10,585 nucleotides of DNA, taken from NCBI GenBank assembly GCA_027353565.1, contig DAIEHO010000015.1:1-10585 (forward strand), in the 5' to 3' direction. The stretch's first letter is position 1, and each line of letters opens with the position of its first letter. This document shows positions 6,760 to 10,585 of the stretch, in pieces. The notes beneath the pieces were generated by a model. That model ran no database searches and was not told where the DNA came from. It worked only from the letters and a program-made list of their open reading frames with translations. The position numbers were made by a program, and so were the translations under genes. Source of the DNA: Propionibacteriaceae bacterium. Lineage in GTDB: Bacteria > Actinomycetota > Actinomycetes > Propionibacteriales > Propionibacteriaceae.

Positions 6760-6796
6760 GAACGGCCGGCCACCCCCTGCGGGCGGCCGGCCGTTC
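6760..6796 (+). terminator. strong hairpin terminator after the flotillin gene
   Basis: A 12-bp perfect stem (GAACGGCCGGCC at 6760-6771 with its complement at 6785-6796) begins 8 nt after the flotillin stop. Part of the 13-nt loop can form a further CCC/GGG pairing. No T-tract follows, as is common for GC-rich actinobacterial terminators. It is probably where the nfeD-flotillin transcript ends. Confidence 0.75.
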
Positions 6797-6843
6797 GTCG
6801 TTAGCAAACGAGGTCCGTCGAGCCTTGCTCGGAGTTTCTCCCC

Positions 6844-6867
6844 ATATCTAGCGATAGTACTAGATAT
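6844..6867. promoter_or_regulatory. AT-rich inverted repeat, probable operator upstream of the RIO kinase
   Basis: ATATCTAG at 6844-6851 and CTAGATAT at 6860-6867 are perfect 8-bp inverted arms around an 8-nt spacer. The 24-bp stretch is about one third GC in a region of roughly 70% GC. The low GC and symmetry suggest a binding site for a dimeric regulator overlapping a promoter of the RIO kinase leader. No unique -10/-35 pair can be chosen inside it. The regulator is unknown; no regulator gene is next to it. Confidence 0.5.
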
Positions 6868-6956
6868 GCATAGAGAAGGGTCGAGACGGCGCGAGGAAAT
6901 GCGCTTGTCCGTGACCCGAGCGAGGAGTAGCGTCCGCGACGTCATTGCAGGCGACT

Positions 6957-7059
6957 GAGGAGGTGCGACATGTCCGAGAAGGTCCGTGGGCTGTGCGCAA
7001 CCGCCCATCCGTCCGAGGCATCTTCGCGCTGACCTGCCGGGTGCCTCCTCCCTCAGGAG
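6957..7059 (+). promoter_or_regulatory. candidate translational switch: anti-SD element with two alternative partners
   Basis: CCTCCTC at 7044-7050 is exactly complementary to the leader-ORF ribosome site GAGGAGG at 6957-6963. The pairing can be prolonged by U-G, G-U and C-G pairs (6964-6966 with 7041-7043). The same element can instead form a 5-bp hairpin (7045-7049 with AGGAG at 7055-7059), hiding the kinase ribosome site. The two pairings exclude each other. A ribosome stopping at 7032 would reach close to the element. The pairings are read directly; the regulatory meaning is inferred. Confidence 0.4.
6970..7032 (+). CDS. 20-residue leader ORF upstream of the RIO kinase
   Basis: ATG at 6970 follows a near-perfect GAGGAGG (6957-6963) at 6-nt spacing, a stronger ribosome site than that of the kinase itself. 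It encodes MSEKVRGLCATAHPSEASSR and stops with TGA at 7032, 35 nt before the kinase GTG. No family is known to me. It resembles a regulatory leader peptide: short, in the 5' leader and next to an anti-Shine-Dalgarno element. It has one Cys and no run of a single amino acid, so classical amino-acid attenuation is not obvious. The strong ribosome site is the main support. Confidence 0.5.
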   Translation: MSEKVRGLCATAHPSEASSR

Positions 7060-7067
7060 TCCCACCC

Positions 7068-7925
7068 GTGTCATCACCGTCAGAACCCCCGTTCGACTGG
7101 AACGACCTCACCTACACCGCACTCGACGAGTCGCTCGCCGAGAACCAGCGCTGGTCGACATGGCCGGCCGTGGAGCATCTCCACCGCGGCCCGACCCCGT
7201 ACCCCGACTGGCTCGTCACGTCGTCCGCGGCCATCGACACCGACCTCGGTGTGCTCAAGACCGGCAAGGAGGCCGACGTCCTGCTCGTCGAGCGCGCCGT
7301 TCCCGGCGAGCCGCAGCAGACCTGCCACCTGGCGGCCAAGCGCTACCGGAGCGTCGAGCACCGCCTCTTCCGCCGTGACACGGGTTACACCGAGGGGAGA
7401 GAGATCCGCAACACCCGTGACACCCGCGCCATGGCACGGAAGTCGAGCCACGGACGAGCCGTCGAGGCCGGCCTGTGGGCGCAGTCGGAGTGGTCGAGCC
7501 TGACCATGCTGTACGAGGCCGGGGTGCCCGTCCCGTACCCGGTGCAGCTCGACGGCAGCGAGATCTGCATGGAGCTGATCACCGACAGCGGCGCGGACGC
7601 CGCCCCTCGACTGCACCAGACTCATCCCGAGTACGACGCGCTGGTCCATCTGTACGACCAGCTGCTCGCGGCGATGCGCACGATGACCGCGCTCGGCATC
7701 GTCCACGGCGACCTCAGCCCGTACAACACGCTGGTCGCGGACCTGGACGTCGATCCGCGGCTCGTCATCATCGACGTGCCCCAGGTCGTCGAGCTCGCGT
7801 CCAACCCGCACGCGATGACGTTCCTGCAGCGCGACTGCACGAACATGGCGCACTGGTTCACGTCGCGGGGCCTGCCCGTCGACGAGGGCCTGCTGTTCGC
7901 CGACCTGCTGGGCTACGCCTGGTGA
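7068..7925 (+). CDS. RIO-family atypical serine kinase/ATPase
   Basis: A 285-residue protein of the RIO1-like kinase family. Conserved parts in order are the nucleotide loop LKTGKEADVLLV at 63-74, the ATP-binding lysine K91 in CHLAAKRYR, a hinge at MEL 168-170, the catalytic loop HGDLSPYN at 213-220 (D215, N220), and the metal-binding IDVPQ at 235-239 (D236). RIO proteins in archaea and eukaryotes act in small ribosomal subunit maturation; the bacterial role is not established. GTG at 7068 is chosen because AGGAG at 7055-7059 lies 8 nt upstream and because the family N-terminus (SEPPFDW) begins right after. The longer open frame to 6945 has no such signal. The upstream region holds a leader ORF, a possible SD-hiding hairpin and an AT-rich palindrome. 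The 3' end overlaps the convergent thioesterase gene by 13 bp. Confidence 0.92.
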   Translation: MSSPSEPPFDWNDLTYTALDESLAENQRWSTWPAVEHLHRGPTPYPDWLVTSSAAIDTDLGVLKTGKEADVLLVERAVPGEPQQTCHLAAKRYRSVEHRLFRRDTGYTEGREIRNTRDTRAMARKSSHGRAVEAGLWAQSEWSSLTMLYEAGVPVPYPVQLDGSEICMELITDSGADAAPRLHQTHPEYDALVHLYDQLLAAMRTMTALGIVHGDLSPYNTLVADLDVDPRLVIIDVPQVVELASNPHAMTFLQRDCTNMAHWFTSRGLPVDEGLLFADLLGYAW

Positions 7926-8359
7926 CCGGCCTGCGACAGCCCGAGGCGGTGGGCCTTCTCGGCGACCCGGTGGTCGAAACCGGAGCGGGAGACCACGGCA
8001 CGGGTGTGGGAGCCCACCGAGATCACGTCCTCGTCGTCGGTGACCGTGACCGAGAACGACACGCTTCGCGGCTCGACCCTCGTCACCTCGACCTCGGCGT
8101 GGATGGTGCCACCCAGGGGGGTCGGAGCCGAGTGCGTGATGCCGACGACCGTGCCGAGCGAGACCTCGTCGTCCTCCAGGTGGGGCGCCAGCGTCTCCGC
8201 ACAGGCAGCCTCGATGAACGTCACGAGGGCCGCGGTCGCCAGCACCTTCGGCATCTGGGCGAACAGGGCGTAGTCGCCGCGCGCGTAGGGCACGGTCATC
8301 ATCTCGTCGACCACCTTGCTCGTCGAGTGAGTGGCGCCTTGGGCCAGGGTGGGCTTCAT
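7913..8359 (-). CDS. hot-dog fold thioesterase of the FlK (fluoroacetyl-CoA thioesterase) family
   Basis: A 148-residue acyl-CoA thioesterase-like protein. It aligns without gaps over the core with FlK of Streptomyces cattleya as I remember it, and the FlK catalytic residues fall at identical numbers: Thr42 (LATAALV), Glu50 (FIEAAC) and His76 (GITHSAPTP), with Gly69 also kept. The lid residue Phe36 of FlK, linked to fluoroacetyl selectivity, is Met36 here, while Phe33 is kept. A broader acyl-CoA thioesterase is therefore more likely than true fluoroacetate resistance. The ATG at 8359 has no ribosome site, but TACTAT lies 6 nt upstream, suggesting a leaderless message. It is divergent from menF and overlaps the RIO kinase tail to tail by 13 bp. 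The physiological substrate is unknown. Confidence 0.85.
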   Translation of the reverse strand: MKPTLAQGATHSTSKVVDEMMTVPYARGDYALFAQMPKVLATAALVTFIEAACAETLAPHLEDDEVSLGTVVGITHSAPTPLGGTIHAEVEVTRVEPRSVSFSVTVTDDEDVISVGSHTRAVVSRSGFDHRVAEKAHRLGLSQAGHQA

Positions 8360-8365
8360 GGCCAG

Positions 8366-8371
8366 ATAGTA
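8366..8371 (-). promoter_or_regulatory. possible -10 element giving a leaderless thioesterase mRNA
   Basis: TACTAT on the minus strand is a good TANNNT match ending 6 nt before the ATG at 8359, so the transcript would begin at about the start codon. The -35 region (GTTTCG at 17-nt spacing) is weak. Confidence 0.45.
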
Positions 8372-8468
8372 CGCGGGCGGTCCTGGCGCGAAACCGACCG
8401 ACGAGCCGGCTCCCCTCCCTGTGACCCACGGCCTGGTCGACCGTGTCTCAACGATCGTCCGTCGTAGG

Positions 8469-8474
8469 TAGAGT
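8469..8474 (+). promoter_or_regulatory. possible -10 element of menF
   Basis: TAGAGT lies 8 nt before the menF ATG, so the leader would be zero to two bases. TCTCAA at 8446-8451 is a weak -35 at 17-nt spacing. No ribosome site of normal strength and distance is present. The divergent interval 8360-8482 holds this and the thioesterase promoter. Confidence 0.4.
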
Positions 8475-8482
8475 GGGCGGCG

Positions 8483-9685
8483 ATGTCTGCTGACCCGCCA
8501 CCAACCCTGGTGGTACGCACGGTTCACAGGCAGGACTCTCTCCCGCTGTCCGAGGCGATGTCGGGCGATGTCACGGGCGTCTGGACGCGAGGGGACGACA
8601 GCCTGGTCGGACTCGGGGTCGCCCTTGTGCTGCCCCTGCGCGACGGGCTCGCCGAGGCCGCCGACATCTGGCGCCGGGTCGTGGCGACGACCGCCGTCCA
8701 CGACGAGGTGCACGTCGAGGGGTCAGGCCTCGTGGGGTTCGTGTCAGCGGCCTTCGACGGTGCGGGGGGACGCCTGGTCGTACCGGCGCGGATCCTGGGC
8801 CACCGGGGCGGCGTGTCCTTCGAGACCACCGTCGGCGATGGCGTCGTCAGCGAGGTGGCGGCGCCGACCGGTCCCGGCACGGTGAGCGTCGTCGACGGAC
8901 CGGTCAGCGGGGCGGAGTGGCGCGAGCGGGTGGCCGAGGCCTCGGCCAGGATCCGTACCGGTGCGCTCGCCAAGGTGGTCCTCGCTCGCAGCGTCGTCGC
9001 GACCAGCGAGAACCCCGTCGACCTGAGGTGGTTGGCGCTGCGGCTCGCCGAGGCGTACCCCGGCTGCTGGACCTATCTCGTCGACCGTCTCGTCGGCGCG
9101 ACCCCGGAGCTGCTCGTCAGGCTCAACAACGGGGTCGCCGAGTCACGCGTCCTGGCCGGCACAGTGTCCCGGTCCGACGACCCCGTCGAGGACGAGGCGC
9201 TCGCCTCGTGGCTGGTGGCCTCGTCGAAGAACCTCTCCGAGCACGAGTACGCGGTCCAGTCGGTCACCGAGAGGCTCGCAGCCCTCGGCGAGCTGCAGGT
9301 GACGGGCCCAGTCCTGCTGACGCTGCCGAACGTGCGGCACCTCGCGACGGACGTGCGTGTCGCGGTCCGTGACAGGAGCGTCCTCGACCTCGCCGCAGCC
9401 CTTCACCCGTCGGCGGCCGTCTGCGGCACGCCCCGCGAGGTCGCGCGGGCGCTGATCGCCGAGATCGAGGGCATCGACCGCGGCGTGTACGCCGGCGGCG
9501 TGGGCTGGATCGACGCGGCCGGCGACGGCGAGATCGGGATCGCGCTGCGCTGCGGCGTGCGAACCGGGGACCACGAGCTGACTGCGTACGCCGGTGGCGG
9601 CATCATGGGCGACTCCGTGCCGGACGCCGAGCTCGCCGAGACGGACGCCAAGCTGCGACCCGTACTGGGAGCGCTCCGAGCCTGA
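8483..9685 (+). CDS. menF: isochorismate synthase MenF
   Basis: A 400-residue chorismate-binding enzyme that converts chorismate to isochorismate. The C-terminal catalytic domain (about 140-398) carries the isochorismate synthase set: K164 in LAKVVLAR (the base that activates water), GATPE at 205-209 with E209 (general acid), LAGT at 224-227, SSKNLSEHEYAV at 248-258, HPSAAVCGTPREVA at 308-321, IDRGVYAGGVGW at 331-342, and AGGGIMGDSVPDAELAETDAKL at the end. The presence of Lys164 argues against anthranilate or salicylate-type relatives that lack or change it, although siderophore isochorismate synthases share these motifs. The menD gene lies immediately downstream on the other strand, three bases away, which supports a menaquinone role. 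The ATG at 8483 is probably read from a nearly leaderless transcript. Confidence 0.92.
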   Translation: MSADPPPTLVVRTVHRQDSLPLSEAMSGDVTGVWTRGDDSLVGLGVALVLPLRDGLAEAADIWRRVVATTAVHDEVHVEGSGLVGFVSAAFDGAGGRLVVPARILGHRGGVSFETTVGDGVVSEVAAPTGPGTVSVVDGPVSGAEWRERVAEASARIRTGALAKVVLARSVVATSENPVDLRWLALRLAEAYPGCWTYLVDRLVGATPELLVRLNNGVAESRVLAGTVSRSDDPVEDEALASWLVASSKNLSEHEYAVQSVTERLAALGELQVTGPVLLTLPNVRHLATDVRVAVRDRSVLDLAAALHPSAAVCGTPREVARALIAEIEGIDRGVYAGGVGWIDAAGDGEIGIALRCGVRTGDHELTAYAGGGIMGDSVPDAELAETDAKLRPVLGALRA

Positions 9686-9688
9686 GCC

Positions 9689-10585
9689 TCAGAGACTGGC
9701 GTGCAGCTCCGCAAGGTGCGTGCGTGACGTCGTGACCTCGACGACCGAGATGCCGGCGGGGACCTCGCCGAGGGCAGCGGGGAGGTCGGAGAGCGTGACC
9801 TTCCGGTGGTCGACCCCGTAGCCGGCGCACAGCGCCCCGAGGTCGGCGCCCGTCGGCGTCCCGAACACCCGCTCGAACGCGTCGGGGTGACGAGCGTGCT
9901 CGAGCGTCGCGAAGATGCCGCCCCCGTCGTCGTTGGCGACGACGACCTGGAGCCGCAGACGGTCGCGCTCGAGCGCGGGGACGGCGAGCCCGTTGAGGTC
10001 GTGGAGGAGCGTGAGGTCACCGAGGTAGGCACGCGTGGGCCGGCCGGAGGCGACCGCGACACCGGCCGCGGTGCTGACCGCCCCGTCGATGCCGGCCAGC
10101 CCGCGGTTGGCCACGATCAGCGCCTCGCACGGGAGGTCCCCCGACACGAGGTCGAGGTCCCGGACGGCGTTGGACGAACCCACGAAGAGCGCACTGCCCG
10201 GACAGGTGGCGGCAGCGACCACGCGCGCGACGTGCAGGCCGGTGACCTCGGGCCACGCGTCGACCGCGGCCATGGCGTGCGCCTCGATGGCGCGCCCCGC
10301 CACGAGCCACCGGTCCAGCCACGCCGGGTCGTCCGTACCGTCGACCACGACGCCGCCCGTACGCAGCGCCGTCCGTCCGGGACCCAGGTCGTCGTCGTGA
10401 CGGATGACCTGTACGACCTCGACCCGGGCGTCGTCGAGCAGGGACGTGATCGGGCGTGACAGGGTCGGACGTCCGAACACGACGACGCGCTCGATCCCGC
10501 CGGCGAGGTCGCGGAGGGCCAGCCGGTACGCGGGGACCCGCGCAGCGCCGGACCGTGCGCCCGACGTCGGCTCGGCCAGCAACGG
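9689..10585 (-). CDS. menD: SEPHCHC synthase MenD, C-terminal part (5' end outside window)
   Basis: The last 299 residues of the thiamine-diphosphate enzyme that joins isochorismate and 2-oxoglutarate (2-succinyl-5-enolpyruvyl-6-hydroxy-3-cyclohexene-1-carboxylate synthase). The frame is open to the right edge, beginning with PLLAEPTSGARSG, which is conserved in the middle domain. The C-terminal ThDP-binding domain follows, with SSNAVRDLD, the ANRGLAGIDGAVSTAAG stretch, the YLGDLTLLHDLNGL metal/ThDP motif and the VVVANDDGGGIF motif. MenD proteins are about 550 residues, so roughly the N-terminal 250 lie beyond the window. It converges with menF, whose product is its substrate, with three bases between stops. 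The closest in-frame internal start (TTG at 10582) is not a likely real start. Confidence 0.95.
   Translation of the reverse strand, partial: PLLAEPTSGARSGAARVPAYRLALRDLAGGIERVVVFGRPTLSRPITSLLDDARVEVVQVIRHDDDLGPGRTALRTGGVVVDGTDDPAWLDRWLVAGRAIEAHAMAAVDAWPEVTGLHVARVVAAATCPGSALFVGSSNAVRDLDLVSGDLPCEALIVANRGLAGIDGAVSTAAGVAVASGRPTRAYLGDLTLLHDLNGLAVPALERDRLRLQVVVANDDGGGIFATLEHARHPDAFERVFGTPTGADLGALCAGYGVDHRKVTLSDLPAALGEVPAGISVVEVTTSRTHLAELHASL

Noticed and set aside
6945..7067. N-terminal extension of the RIO kinase from TTG 6945
   Set aside because: It has no ribosome site, non-family composition and overlaps a better-supported leader ORF; GTG 7068 has AGGAG at a good distance.
7913..8359. Fluoroacetate resistance gene
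   Set aside because: The catalytic residues match FlK, but the lid Phe36 is Met and no fluorometabolite genes are nearby, so the specific function is not supported.
7080..8429. 449-residue minus-strand open frame over the RIO kinase and thioesterase region
   Set aside because: It is a different frame from the thioesterase and antisense to the kinase; no recognisable domain.

Overview
The window is GC-rich, densely coded DNA from an actinobacterium. It carries the pstP-fhaB-fhaA order of the pkn/FHA cell-growth signalling cluster, a mycothiol-type glycosyltransferase/deacetylase pair, several GTG starts, TANNNT-type -10 boxes and classical menaquinone genes. A member of Propionibacteriales/Nocardioidaceae would fit, but I cannot fix the family from sequence alone. 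Almost everything looks chromosomal and housekeeping. I see no transposase, integrase, phage gene, CRISPR array, tRNA or rRNA.

Layout. (1) 1-2074, minus strand: fhaA, fhaB, pstP, transcribed leftward out of the window, with pstP cut by the left edge. They encode two phosphothreonine-reading FHA proteins and a PP2C phosphatase that normally work with PknA/PknB. (2) 2075-2466: a divergent promoter region and a very acidic 67-residue protein of unknown function on the plus strand. (3) 2468-4522, minus strand: a GT4 glycosyltransferase of the MshA type, then a PIG-L deacetylase of the MshB type 9 nt downstream. These match the first and second enzymes of mycothiol synthesis in logic, but the glycosyltransferase differs at acceptor-site positions. 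(4) 4697-6751, plus strand: an NfeD-like membrane protein and a flotillin, which together form a typical bacterial membrane-microdomain operon, closed by a strong hairpin at 6760-6796. (5) 6797-7925, plus strand: an AT-rich inverted repeat, a 20-codon leader ORF with a strong ribosome site, an anti-Shine-Dalgarno element with two possible partners, and a RIO-family atypical kinase. (6) 7913-8359, minus strand: a hot-dog thioesterase of the fluoroacetyl-CoA thioesterase (FlK) family, overlapping the kinase tail to tail. (7) 8483-10585: menF (isochorismate synthase, plus) and menD (minus, cut by the right edge), convergent. They catalyse the first two steps from chorismate toward menaquinone.

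The most interesting items are the leader-ORF/anti-SD arrangement in front of the RIO kinase with the upstream palindrome, the altered acceptor residues in the MshA-like enzyme, the FlK-type thioesterase that keeps T42/E50/H76 but has Met at the lid position, and the -10 boxes placed so that three genes would give leaderless or nearly leaderless mRNAs.
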